The notes under the pieces: model-generated
The model's database searches: none
What the model was told of the DNA's origin: nothing
What the model saw: the letters and a program-made list of their open reading frames with translations, nothing else
In this document: piece by piece, positions 23,680 to 31,202 of the stretch
Position numbering within the stretch: the first letter of the stretch is position 1
Layout of the letters: each line of letters begins with the position of its first letter
Program-made: the position numbers and the translations under genes
NCBI GenBank assembly: GCA_947628485.1
Contig: CANRAA010000007.1
Coordinates: 1 to 37,701, forward strand
Direction of reading: 5' to 3'
DNA length: 37,701 nt
Source: an uncultured Bacilli bacterium
Lineage (GTDB): Bacteria > Bacillota_I > Bacilli_A > RF39 > UBA660

Positions 23680-23821
23680 ATAGGTAATCTTGATATAGGT
23701 GATAGTAGGTATGGCTATATACTAGGGAAGATGCGAAGACAAAGATTATTTAGGATTTTATCCAAACTAAAAACGGAGATAATAAGTTTTACGAGACTAA
23801 TCTATTACCTCGTTATTTTTT
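23680..23821 (+). pseudogene. Second template-RNA cassette lacking the TR core
   Basis: The 5' flank (ATAGGTAATCTTGATATA at 23680-23697, matching 22167-22184), the first ten bases of the TR (AGGTATGGCT, 23707-23716) and then directly the 3' flank (ATATACTAGGGAAGAT and on, 23717-23821, matching 22325-22430) are present. About 125 nt, nearly the whole TR, are missing. The terminator stem has lost pairing (AACGGAG instead of AACGAGG) and no -10 precedes it. It looks like a decayed duplicate. A 63-codon reading frame across it is not a gene. Confidence 0.8.
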
Positions 23822-23871
23822 CTCGCAAAAAGAGAATTTAAAAATTTTATATTTAAAGATTAGAAAAATAA

Positions 23872-23880
23872 TGTTATAAT
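23872..23880 (+). promoter_or_regulatory. Promoter of the DGR enzyme operon
   Basis: TGT TATAAT (TATAAT 23875-23880) is an extended -10; TTTAAA at 23852-23857 is a weak -35. It allows separate expression of the MutS-like, Avd-like and RT genes. Confidence 0.5.
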
Positions 23881-23959
23881 CATCTTAAGAGTAGGTAGGT
23901 GATGAAGTTATAAATAAAATTATGAGAAATGCGACAAAGTAAAAAAGGAGTGGTGAAAA

Positions 23960-24340
23960 ATTAAAAACGACGTAGTTGAACTAAGACGTTCCGGCAAATT
24001 TTATAATGTCTTTGGAGATGATGCGATTGTCATTCATTATATTACCGGTTATAAAATTGTGGCGGAAAAAGGTGGGGTCGGATTTCCGGAAACTGCCTAT
24101 AACAAAGTTATAAATGCTTTACTAGACAATGAAATATCTTATGTTGTTTATGAGAAAAACGAGAAAAAAGATGAAAAAAATTTTAAAAAAATTAATAATT
24201 ACAAAAATATTCTTAAAAAAGGAATTAGCGAATTATCTATTGAAGAAAGGTTTCAAAAAATAGAAACCGCTATTCGGAAACTTAATGCTAAAGAACTAGA
24301 CCATATACTTGAAGTAATTGAAGATGCAATATCGAACTGA
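23960..24340 (+). CDS. MutS domain-I-like DGR accessory protein
   Basis: The frame is open from 23957. GGAG at 23947-23950 is 9 nt from ATT 23960, which appears to be the start (about 127 residues). The only conventional in-frame start, GTG 24059, would delete the conserved core. The core GKFYNVFGDDAIVIHYITGYKIV and GGVGFPETAYNKVINALLDNEISYVVYEK follows the mismatch-recognition domain of MutS (GDFYEMFGDDA, then CGVPxHxxxxYIxxLxxxGYKVAxxEQ). The rest is a Lys-rich linker and a short helical tail (ELSIEERFQKIETAIRKLNAKELDHIL). No clamp or ATPase domain. MutS-like accessory genes have been reported near some DGRs. It may bind mismatched cDNA:target duplexes, which is inference. Confidence 0.72.
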   Translation: MKNDVVELRRSGKFYNVFGDDAIVIHYITGYKIVAEKGGVGFPETAYNKVINALLDNEISYVVYEKNEKKDEKNFKKINNYKNILKKGISELSIEERFQKIETAIRKLNAKELDHILEVIEDAISN

Positions 24341-24704
24341 AAAATTTTTAATAATTAAAAATATGAAAAAATTCATTTTGGGGTTAGAAACGATGTTAGT
24401 TAATTTTCCTAGAAAAGAATTTTTGACTAAAGATATGATTTATAAAGATGCTTTAAAAGTTTTAGAATTAGTTTTTATTGCTAATGAAATAGAAGATATT
24501 AAAGAAAAAAATCATTTGCAAATAGAAATATTAGCCAAAATTAACATGCTGGATTTTTATTTAGAAAGAGCTTATAAGAAAAAATATATTAATGAAAAAC
24601 AATGTTTAAATAAATCAAATGAACTTGAGGCCATTTCCAAAATGGTTTATAGGTGGATAAAATATAGTATCCAAGAAAGTAAAAGTAATGAAGGAACATT
24701 GTAA
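24324..24704 (+). CDS. avd: Avd-like DGR accessory protein (four-helix bundle)
   Basis: About 126 residues from ATG 24324 (or TTG 24318), overlapping the previous gene. It is all-helical and basic: ILGLETMLVNFPRKEFLTKDMIYKDALKVLELVFIANE, KNHLQIEILAKINMLDFYLERAYKKKYINEKQCLNKSNELEAISKMVYRWIKYS. Length, charge and the pattern of a 23S-intervening-protein-like bundle fit Avd, which forms a pentamer and binds RT and template RNA. Overlap of 17 nt with the RT gene supports joint translation. Confidence 0.85.
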   Translation: MQYRTEKFLIIKNMKKFILGLETMLVNFPRKEFLTKDMIYKDALKVLELVFIANEIEDIKEKNHLQIEILAKINMLDFYLERAYKKKYINEKQCLNKSNELEAISKMVYRWIKYSIQESKSNEGTL

Positions 24705-25812
24705 TTTAGATACCATTTTAAATTTATATGAAAAAGAAATATCTAAAAATGTCAAAAACAAACATAAAGTATATATGTTTGAAAAGAACAAATTTCAAAA
24801 TTTAAATCATATAATAAGAGTCCTTCAAACAGGGAATTATGATGGAGGAAAATATAATATCTTTTTAATTAAAGAACCTAAGCATCGAATAGTTATGGCT
24901 TTAAGTATCACGGATAAAATTATTAATCATTTTGTAGCGAGATATGTTTTAGAGGTAAAGCTATCTAAATATTTAGATGACCGAAATATTGCGACCCGTA
25001 AAGGTATGGGTACGGATTATGGAATTAAAATGGTTAAAAAATTTTTAGAGAAAAACAAAAAATATGAAACTTTTTATATTTTAAAACTAGACATAAGCAA
25101 ATATTTTTATTCTATAGATCATGAAGTTTTAATGAGTCTTGTTAAAGATAAGTTATCAAAAGAAGAATATGACTTTTTAAAAATAATTATTGATAGTACC
25201 AATGAAGAATATATAAATAAAATTATTAAAACGATTAAAACAAATTATATAAAGAAACACCCACAGTTTAAAAAAGAAATTGATAGTCTACCTTATTATG
25301 AGTATGGTAAAGGATTACCTATTGGAAATATGACTAGTCAATTTTTATCTATTTTTTATTTATATGAATTAGACCATTATATTGTGCATAATTTACATAT
25401 TAAATATTATGTGCGTTATATGGATGATTTTGTTTTAATTCATCATGATAAGAAAGTCTTAGAAAATGCTTTAAAAGAAATTGAAACTATTTTAAATACT
25501 AAGTATAAATTAAAATTAAATAGTAAAAAGACCAAAATAGTAAAAAATAACGAAGGGTTTGTTTTCTTAGGATACAATTATAAAGTAATAGGTAAGAAGA
25601 CAATTGTTAGATTAAGAAGAGAAGCCTATGAAAAAACGAAAAAGCGAGTTAAAAGAACTTATTATATGTATGAACATGGTTTTATCTCTTTTAATGAAGC
25701 TTTTTGCTCGATAATGAGTTATTGGTACAATCGGAAATATGGAAGTCAAATGAAAGTTAGAAGGGCAATCAATAAATATTGGTTTGAAAGGGTTCATGGC
25801 ATACCAAAATAG
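24688..25812 (+). CDS. DGR-type reverse transcriptase
   Basis: A 374-residue protein. Motif A is KLDISKYFYSIDH (Asp135), the DGR-typical motif 4 is LPIGNMTSQFLS (IGNMTSQ at 212-218), and the catalytic box is RYMDDFVLIHH (YMDD at 244-247). GFVFLGYNYK near 290 is the thumb-side motif common to group II and DGR enzymes, and KTKKRVKRTYYMYEHG is the basic C-terminal part. The (I/V/L)GxxxSQ motif separates DGR RTs from group II intron RTs; no maturase or endonuclease domain is attached. It makes cDNA of the template RNA with errors at adenines. Confidence 0.96.
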   Translation: MKEHCNLDTILNLYEKEISKNVKNKHKVYMFEKNKFQNLNHIIRVLQTGNYDGGKYNIFLIKEPKHRIVMALSITDKIINHFVARYVLEVKLSKYLDDRNIATRKGMGTDYGIKMVKKFLEKNKKYETFYILKLDISKYFYSIDHEVLMSLVKDKLSKEEYDFLKIIIDSTNEEYINKIIKTIKTNYIKKHPQFKKEIDSLPYYEYGKGLPIGNMTSQFLSIFYLYELDHYIVHNLHIKYYVRYMDDFVLIHHDKKVLENALKEIETILNTKYKLKLNSKKTKIVKNNEGFVFLGYNYKVIGKKTIVRLRREAYEKTKKRVKRTYYMYEHGFISFNEAFCSIMSYWYNRKYGSQMKVRRAINKYWFERVHGIPK

Positions 25813-26083
25813 ATACATTTTTATTAAAAGAACTTATCCCAAGACCATTGTATTATTTCAAAAAGATAATAGGTATATTGGTTATAAAGAAGATAAAGAA
25901 TTATTAAGATTTTTAAAATTTCGCAAATTAAAAGATTTAGAACGTTTAAAAATAAATTATATTATTGTAAGAAATATGGAAATAATAGACCATCAAGAAT
26001 ATGAAAATAATATGTATAATATCTATTATTTAAGATTTAGATTAACTAATTTAATTAATTCTTGGAAAGATTTAATAAATTAA
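25796..26083 (+). CDS. Small DGR-operon protein, unknown
   Basis: About 95 residues from ATG 25796, overlapping the RT end by 17 nt; an in-frame TTG at 25784 is an alternative. The protein is basic and Tyr/Ile-rich (NRYIFIKRTYPKTIVLFQKDNRYIGYKEDKELLRFLKF, then LKINYIIVRNMEII). The order strand, tight turn, strand, helix, strand and the pattern P-x-T-I-V-L-F-x-x-x-x-x-Y-I-G-Y-x-E-D resemble the opening of MutS domain I, as in the first operon gene, but the similarity is weak. Translation coupling to the RT suggests a DGR role. Confidence 0.6.
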   Translation: MAYQNRYIFIKRTYPKTIVLFQKDNRYIGYKEDKELLRFLKFRKLKDLERLKINYIIVRNMEIIDHQEYENNMYNIYYLRFRLTNLINSWKDLIN

Positions 26084-26179
26084 ATTTTTATTATGGTTAA
26101 AAGTTTCGGTATTCTAAACATTTATTTATAGTTTACATAGGCATTTACAAATGCAATACAGATGCAATACAAATTCATC

Positions 26180-27295
26180 TTACTTATTAATTGGTTTATT
26201 ATGAAGTTCAAATTCTAAAGTCTTATTTTTACTTACTAAATCATATATGGCGGCACATTTGAGTTCATAAGTATAGGTAAGAGAGTCTTTTAAGGAAGTA
26301 AGGGAAATATCTATTTCCTTTTTTATTTTATTTAAATATTTTTTACCATTATTATTAAAACCTAAAACTTTAATGTATTCTAAATTTAAATTTTTAATAT
26401 CTTCTTTTTTAAGACCCATTAAAATATGAATAAACATTCTTCTTAAACGATTGTAAGTATATCTTTTAGATTTAGTTTTATTAATTAAATCATTCATATT
26501 AAAACAGTCATAAATGATTTTTTTAAGACGATTTTGGATTCCTTCTTCGACATCTAAATAGGCATCTAAATTATCGTCAGTAATAATTTTATATTTTAAG
26601 TAAGGAAATAAATTATCTAAACTTAAATTTTCTAAATATTTTAAAGTAATTTTAGGAACCATTTTTTTAATACTTTTATTATTCTTTATTCTTTCTCTAA
26701 TATTGGAGGCACTCACAATATCACTATTTAAAGTGGTATCTTTATAATCATTGGTTCTTTTAATCGTTATAGGTTTAATATGATAATTATTTTCTTTGAT
26801 GGCTTTAACATAAGAAATACCTAGTAAATCATTGGGGGTAAAATCAAAATCGATCTTTAAGGCTTTGGCAAGAGCCGTGGGATAGTTTAGTCCTTTATCT
26901 AAATAACTTTTAACTAATGAGTTATATTCTTCTTGATTATTTAGGGTATAATCGGCAATTTTTTCTAATTTTTGAGTATCATTAGATTCACTCCCAAAAA
27001 TAACATAATCACATTTAAAACTCTCTAACAAATGCACAGAAACACTCGCAAATTTATCGGCACTTTGGCATCCAAAAACAAAAGGTAATTCTAATACAAT
27101 ATCGATGTTATTTTCCAAAGCAATCTTCGTTTTATTTTCCTTTGATAGCAAAGAAATTTCGCCCCGTTCTAAAAAGTAACCATTTAAAACTAAAATGATT
27201 AAAGATTCCGGAAACATTTCTTTAATTTTTTGTAAATGATAAAGATGTCCATTGTGAAAAGGATTATATTCACAAATAATACCAATAATATTCAT
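26180..27295 (-). CDS. tmcAL: tRNA(Met) cytidine acetate ligase TmcAL
   Basis: A 371-residue protein (YlbM, DUF1557 family) that makes N4-acetylcytidine at the wobble position of elongator tRNA-Met from acetate and ATP. The N-terminal nucleotidyltransferase motif IGIICEYNPFHNGHLYHL contains the HxGH-type signature. VLELPFVFGCQSADKFA and ASNIRERIKNN are further family motifs. It is slightly shorter than the Bacillus enzyme at its C-terminus. It diverges from miaA, another tRNA-modification gene. Confidence 0.93.
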   Translation of the reverse strand: MNIIGIICEYNPFHNGHLYHLQKIKEMFPESLIILVLNGYFLERGEISLLSKENKTKIALENNIDIVLELPFVFGCQSADKFASVSVHLLESFKCDYVIFGSESNDTQKLEKIADYTLNNQEEYNSLVKSYLDKGLNYPTALAKALKIDFDFTPNDLLGISYVKAIKENNYHIKPITIKRTNDYKDTTLNSDIVSASNIRERIKNNKSIKKMVPKITLKYLENLSLDNLFPYLKYKIITDDNLDAYLDVEEGIQNRLKKIIYDCFNMNDLINKTKSKRYTYNRLRRMFIHILMGLKKEDIKNLNLEYIKVLGFNNNGKKYLNKIKKEIDISLTSLKDSLTYTYELKCAAIYDLVSKNKTLEFELHNKPINK

Positions 27296-27377
27296 AATAA
27301 ATCACTCTCTTAATATAACAATTCTCTTTTTAAATGTCAATTTATTTGCTATACTAATTACAAATGAGGAAGGTATT

Positions 27378-28229
27378 ATGATTATATGCGTTGTAGGCCC
27401 AACGGGCGTTGGAAAAACCAAATTAAGTGTTATGCTGGCTAAAAAATATAAGGCTAAAGTTGTAGGATGTGATGCGACCCAAATATATAAACATCTTGAT
27501 ATTGGGAGTGCCAAAGTAACAGAAGAAGAAAAAGAAGGAGTAGAACATCTTTTAATTGATATTAAAGAACCTAACGAAGACTATAGTGTTTGTGATTATC
27601 AAAAAGATTTAAGAACCATCTTAGAGGAAAATAAGAATCGCAATATCGTTATTGTCGGAGGAACGGGTCTATATTTAAAAAGTGCTTTATATGATTATGA
27701 ATTTAGTGAAATGGAAGATAATAATTATGATGAGTATTCTAATGAAGAGTTATATAAAATGTGTTTAGATATTAATCCTAATTTAAATATTCATCAAAAT
27801 AATCGCAGAAGACTAGAAAACTTTTTAAATCGAAAAAATAAAAATCCTAAAGAACCAGTCTTATTATACGATGCTTTATTTATTGGTTTAACTACGGATA
27901 GAGAAGTATTGTATGAAAGAATTAACAAAAGAGTAGATGAGATGGTTCAAAATGGTTTAGTGGAAGAAGTACAAAGTTTATATCAAAAATATGGTCTTAC
28001 GAGTATCTTAAGTCGGGCTATTGGCTATAAAGAGATTATTAAGTATTTAGATAAAGAAATATCTTTAGAAGAGGCTATTGAGTTAATTAAAAAGAACTCC
28101 CGTCATTATGCTAAAAGACAATATACTTGGTTTAATAATCAAATGCATATAACTTGGTTTAATACTAACTTTAATGATTTTAATAAAACTTATGAAGAAG
28201 TAGTAGAGTATATCGAAAAAAATAAATAA
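27378..28229 (+). CDS. miaA: tRNA dimethylallyltransferase MiaA
   Basis: A 283-residue enzyme that adds a dimethylallyl group to A37 of tRNAs reading U-starting codons. P-loop GPTGVGKT (residues 7-14), substrate motif VVGCDATQIYKHLDIGSAKVT, HLLIDIKEPNEDYSV, GGTGLYLKSALY, ALFIGLTTDREVLYERINKRVDEM, and RAIGYKEI. The DSxQ motif is DATQ here, a mild deviation. Preceded by a TGC TATACT -10 (27350-27355) and GAGGAAGG ribosome site. Confidence 0.96.
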   Translation: MIICVVGPTGVGKTKLSVMLAKKYKAKVVGCDATQIYKHLDIGSAKVTEEEKEGVEHLLIDIKEPNEDYSVCDYQKDLRTILEENKNRNIVIVGGTGLYLKSALYDYEFSEMEDNNYDEYSNEELYKMCLDINPNLNIHQNNRRRLENFLNRKNKNPKEPVLLYDALFIGLTTDREVLYERINKRVDEMVQNGLVEEVQSLYQKYGLTSILSRAIGYKEIIKYLDKEISLEEAIELIKKNSRHYAKRQYTWFNNQMHITWFNTNFNDFNKTYEEVVEYIEKNK

Positions 28230-28258
28230 TAGAGTCCAATCTTAGGGCTCTATTTAGT
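28230..28258 (+). terminator. Terminator of miaA
   Basis: TAGAGTCC (28230-28237) pairs with GGGCTCTA (28245-28252) and TTT follows, just after the miaA stop. Confidence 0.65.
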
Positions 28259-28286
28259 TTCCATAAAATTTCCAACTTGATTTTGA

Positions 28287-28835
28287 TTATTTCTTTGTTC
28301 TTGTTAAAGCTAAATGTTTTGGTTTTTTATATATTCCATTTGTGTATGCTAGATTTAATTCATTATTTATATCAATATCGGTAATTTTATCAAGATAAAA
28401 TTCTAATTCATTTAGTTCATTTGGCTTTATATGACAATATTCTCTAAATTTTTGATTTTCTCTTTCTAATTCAAGGTCATGAGTATATTGATTTTTTAGG
28501 GAAATACCTTTATTTAATTTACTAGTAAAGCCTTTAATTTTTTTATTTGCTACATATTTAACTATTCCCCAATAAACTGAACATAAACCAATCATACCTA
28601 ATATATTAACTGAAAAAGTAAATATATTAGACAATAGTTTAATATTATGATAAAAAGTTAAATTTCCAATAACATTTAAACCTAATATTAATAATCCTAA
28701 TATTAATTGGAATTTTAACATTTTTTTAGCAAAGAATTTTAATTCGGTATATTCTGAAACATTCTTTTCTGTTTCCATAATTTCTTCATTTAAAGTATTT
28801 ATATTATTTTCTATTAGTTGTTCTGTTTCATTCAT
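28287..28835 (-). CDS. Two-pass membrane protein, unknown function
   Basis: A 182-residue protein with a charged helical N-terminus (ETEQLIENNINTLNEEIMETEKNVSEYTEL), two membrane segments (KFQLILGLLILGLNVIGNL and LLSNIFTFSVNILGMIGLCSVYWGIV), and a basic cytoplasmic tail. No family recognised. It is transcribed alone from a near-perfect promoter and has its ribosome site inside a hairpin, so it is probably regulated at translation. Confidence 0.65.
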   Translation of the reverse strand: MNETEQLIENNINTLNEEIMETEKNVSEYTELKFFAKKMLKFQLILGLLILGLNVIGNLTFYHNIKLLSNIFTFSVNILGMIGLCSVYWGIVKYVANKKIKGFTSKLNKGISLKNQYTHDLELERENQKFREYCHIKPNELNELEFYLDKITDIDINNELNLAYTNGIYKKPKHLALTRTKK

Positions 28836-28836
28836 T

Positions 28837-28869
28837 TAAAAATACTCCCTTCGGATGGAGAGTATTTTA
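28837..28869 (-). promoter_or_regulatory. Leader hairpin that hides the ribosome site
   Basis: On the minus strand AAATACTCTCC pairs with GGGAGTATTT around CATCCGAA; the Shine-Dalgarno GGGAG is in the 3' arm, a few bases before the start codon at 28835. The promoter's -10 ends at the top of this hairpin, so only part of it may be transcribed. Confidence 0.45.
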
Positions 28870-28892
28870 GCATAATCAATTTTTATTGTCAA
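28864..28892 (-). promoter_or_regulatory. Strong promoter of the gene at 28287-28835
   Basis: On the minus strand TTGACA (28892-28887), 17-nt spacer, TAAAAT (28869-28864) with TGC before the -10. Confidence 0.7.
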
Positions 28893-28893
28893 T

Positions 28894-29841
28894 TTATCTA
28901 AATTCTAAATAAATACTTCTATCAAAGTTATGTTCTTCGACATTAACTTCTCCAGAGTCGGCTTTTTGTAATTCTTCGTTCGTAACTAAGAAATATTTAT
29001 GATATAAATAGTCTTTACCATCACTACTAACGGGATCATCCCAAGTAAGGTCTAAATGGAGCCACTCATCGTCAATTTTAACCGCATTCCAAACATGCCC
29101 ATTTGACTCATAACTAATTTCTTCTTTAGTGGTGGCTATTTTATAATTTTGATAACCAAGTTTTGTTAAGATAATACTCATTAAATCAGCATAACCATTA
29201 CAAGTAGCATAACCAGATACGACAGGACCATAAGCATTAAAGGACTCATACTCACTATCTCCGGTATCATTTCTTACTGTATCGTATTTTGTATGGTCAA
29301 TAATATAATCATGAATTAATTTAATATTCTCAAAATCATCTAAACTTGCATCATATAATTCTTGAATTAAATTATCAATATATTGATTAATAACCTCTAT
29401 TTCTTCTTTTTTATATAAATAAGTAACGTTAATCGTTATTTCGCCATCTTCTTTAATGGATGTTTTAAGGGAATTAAAACTATTATAAGGATGCACAAAA
29501 TTATTTAAATGCGTAAGCATAAATTCATTTTTGGTAATCTCGGCAATATCTTCCGCGCATTCTGTATATTCTTTCGGGCAATAGAAGGTAAAATCTTCCC
29601 AACCTTGATTAATCACACTATAAATGATGTCCATTAAATCGTCATAAGAGTAGGGAATATAATCTTTACTATTTTGCACATATAGAAAATCATAATCTTT
29701 AGTATAAGCATTTCCCTCACTGATAGTTAAAACCGGTTTATTGGAAATTGTTTTCGCTAAAAAACTCGTAATCTTACCAGCATTAAGTAAAATTACTAAT
29801 ATAAGAGCATAACAAATTAAAGGTATAATATATTTCTTCAT
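28894..29841 (-). CDS. Membrane-anchored transglutaminase-like protein
   Basis: About 315 residues from ATG 29841 (an upstream GTG at 29850 is possible). An N-terminal membrane segment (YIIPLICYALILVILLNAG) is followed by an outer domain with a transglutaminase/cysteine-protease core: VSGYATCNGYADLMSI (Cys about 214), SNGHVWNAVKID (His about 249) and WLHLDLTWDDPV (Asp about 264). The pattern C-G/N-G-(Y/F)-A-x-L, H-x-W and D-x-T-W-x-D is that of bacterial wall-associated transglutaminase-like proteins. Substrate unknown. Confidence 0.85.
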   Translation of the reverse strand: MKKYIIPLICYALILVILLNAGKITSFLAKTISNKPVLTISEGNAYTKDYDFLYVQNSKDYIPYSYDDLMDIIYSVINQGWEDFTFYCPKEYTECAEDIAEITKNEFMLTHLNNFVHPYNSFNSLKTSIKEDGEITINVTYLYKKEEIEVINQYIDNLIQELYDASLDDFENIKLIHDYIIDHTKYDTVRNDTGDSEYESFNAYGPVVSGYATCNGYADLMSIILTKLGYQNYKIATTKEEISYESNGHVWNAVKIDDEWLHLDLTWDDPVSSDGKDYLYHKYFLVTNEELQKADSGEVNVEEHNFDRSIYLEFR

Positions 29842-29863
29842 AAATATCACATAATCATTTTAT

Positions 29864-29892
29864 CAAAAAAAAACAAAGTAGTAAACTACTTC
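29864..29892 (-). terminator. Terminator of rpsT
   Basis: AAGTAGT and ACTACTT (29876-29882 and 29885-29891) form a 7-bp stem; on the minus strand a long T-run follows. It overlaps the rpsT stop codon. Confidence 0.75.
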
Positions 29893-30149
29893 ATATTTTT
29901 AATTTTAGCATTTAATCTTTGTTTTTCACGATCTGTGGTATTACTTTTAATTAAACCTTTTTGTAAAGCAGCATCGATTGTTTTTTGGAATTCTTTGAAT
30001 ATTTTGTTAGCTTCTTCAGAATTACCAGTGGCAATCGCTTTTTCACAAGATTTGATTAAGTTCTTAACCCGCATCTTTAGTTCATGATTTTCTTCAGTTT
30101 TTTTCGCAATTACTTTAACTGCTTTTTTAGAACTTTTGATATTTGGCAT
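29886..30149 (-). CDS. rpsT: 30S ribosomal protein S20
   Basis: An 87-residue, Lys-rich, all-helical protein: MPNIKSSKKAVKVIAKKTEENHELKMRVKNLIKSCEKAI, then FKEFQKTIDAALQKGLIKSNTTDREKQRLNAKI. S20 binds the 5' domain of 16S rRNA. AAGGAGGG precedes the start. It is divergent from spoIIP, the Bacillus arrangement apart from the missing gpr gene. Confidence 0.96.
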   Translation of the reverse strand: MPNIKSSKKAVKVIAKKTEENHELKMRVKNLIKSCEKAIATGNSEEANKIFKEFQKTIDAALQKGLIKSNTTDREKQRLNAKIKNMK

Positions 30150-30176
30150 AAAATCCCTCCTTAAAAATTCATATTA

Positions 30177-30205
30177 ATTTTACCAAAAAATATGTTAATG
30201 TGCAA
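30177..30205 (-). promoter_or_regulatory. Promoter of rpsT
   Basis: On the minus strand TTGCAC (30205-30200), 17-nt spacer, TAAAAT (30182-30177) with TGG before the -10. Confidence 0.65.
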
Positions 30206-30238
30206 GAAATATCAATTTTGTTAGTTAAAAGACATCGT

Positions 30239-30267
30239 TTGACATAAATTTTAAGCGTAATTATTTA
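30239..30267 (+). promoter_or_regulatory. Promoter of spoIIP
   Basis: TTGACA (30239-30244), 17-nt spacer, TATTTA (30262-30267); a TATAAT begins at 30266. This resembles a vegetative sigma-A promoter more than a sporulation-type one, though sigma-E or sigma-F use cannot be judged by eye. Confidence 0.5.
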
Positions 30268-30287
30268 TAATATAATTGGTGGATAAG

Positions 30288-31202
30288 ATGAGAAAATTTA
30301 AAAGTAAAAAGAAAAGTAATTATACCATTATCTATTTAGGAGTTTTTTTAATTAGTATGGCTTTAACGATTAATTTTTTATATCAGCATAATTTAGTTAA
30401 AGATGATACTTTGATTGATATTTTAATGAAGGATAATTTTAATTTAGAAAAAGACAAAATTGAAGATGTCGATTTTTTATTAAAGTATGCCTTTAATATT
30501 GATAAAAATGATGTTGAGGCCGTAGTTAAAGAAGAAAATACCGAAGAAAAAGTAGAGGTAAGTGAAAATAAACCATATTTAGATAATATTGTCTATATTT
30601 ATAATACCCACCAAGAAGAAAAATATGACATGAGTATTATGGAACCTTATAATATTAAATCAGGTGTTTTTGTGGCGAGTAAAATGCTTAAAGAATATTT
30701 ACATGACGAAGGTATCGGAGCTATTGTGGAAGAAGATAATATCGCCGATGCTCTTCATGCTCTAAATTTAAAATATGGTAGTTCCTATAAAATAAGTCGC
30801 CAGTTTATGGAAAGTGCGAAAGAGAAGAATCCCACTTTGAAATATTTTATTGATTTACATAGAGATTCATCAGTTTATACAAAAACGACCACTAATATTG
30901 ATGGGGAATCTTTTGCCCGAGTTTTATTTGTGGTAGGCCTTGACCATGAAAACTATCAGGTTAACCTCGATTTTGCCACCCGTTTTAGAGAAAAAATTGA
31001 TGCTTATAACGATACTTTATGCAGGGGGATAATGAAAAAAAGTGGAAAAGGGGTAAATGGGATTTATAATCAAGATTTTAGTCCCAATACCATGCTAATT
31101 GAAGTCGGAGGCCAATATAATAATATTAGAGAAGTAAATAATACTTTAAAAGTTTTAGCTAAGCTTTTAAGTGAATTTATAAGGGATGAAGAAAATGGGT
31201 AA
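30288..31202 (+). CDS. spoIIP: SpoIIP-like peptidoglycan amidase/endopeptidase
   Basis: About 304 residues from ATG 30288, with GGTGG 5 nt upstream. One N-terminal membrane anchor (YTIIYLGVFLISMALTINFLY) and an acidic linker lead to the catalytic domain. The zinc-amidase motifs are IVYIYNTHQEEKY, LKYFIDLHRDS and NTMLIEVGGQYNN. SpoIIP digests peptidoglycan during engulfment in sporulating bacteria. The next gene overlaps its stop codon. Presence beside rpsT matches Bacillus order (rpsT, gpr, spoIIP, yqxA) with gpr missing. Confidence 0.87.
   Translation: MRKFKSKKKSNYTIIYLGVFLISMALTINFLYQHNLVKDDTLIDILMKDNFNLEKDKIEDVDFLLKYAFNIDKNDVEAVVKEENTEEKVEVSENKPYLDNIVYIYNTHQEEKYDMSIMEPYNIKSGVFVASKMLKEYLHDEGIGAIVEEDNIADALHALNLKYGSSYKISRQFMESAKEKNPTLKYFIDLHRDSSVYTKTTTNIDGESFARVLFVVGLDHENYQVNLDFATRFREKIDAYNDTLCRGIMKKSGKGVNGIYNQDFSPNTMLIEVGGQYNNIREVNNTLKVLAKLLSEFIRDEENG

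Noticed and set aside
23650-23841. 63-codon reading frame
   Set aside because: It runs across the decayed template-RNA cassette and terminator, has no ribosome site and matches only non-coding flanks of the other copy.
24688-25812. Group II intron or retron RT
   Set aside because: No maturase/endonuclease domain or intron RNA structure, no msr-msd; motif IGNMTSQ and adjacent TR/VR point to a DGR.
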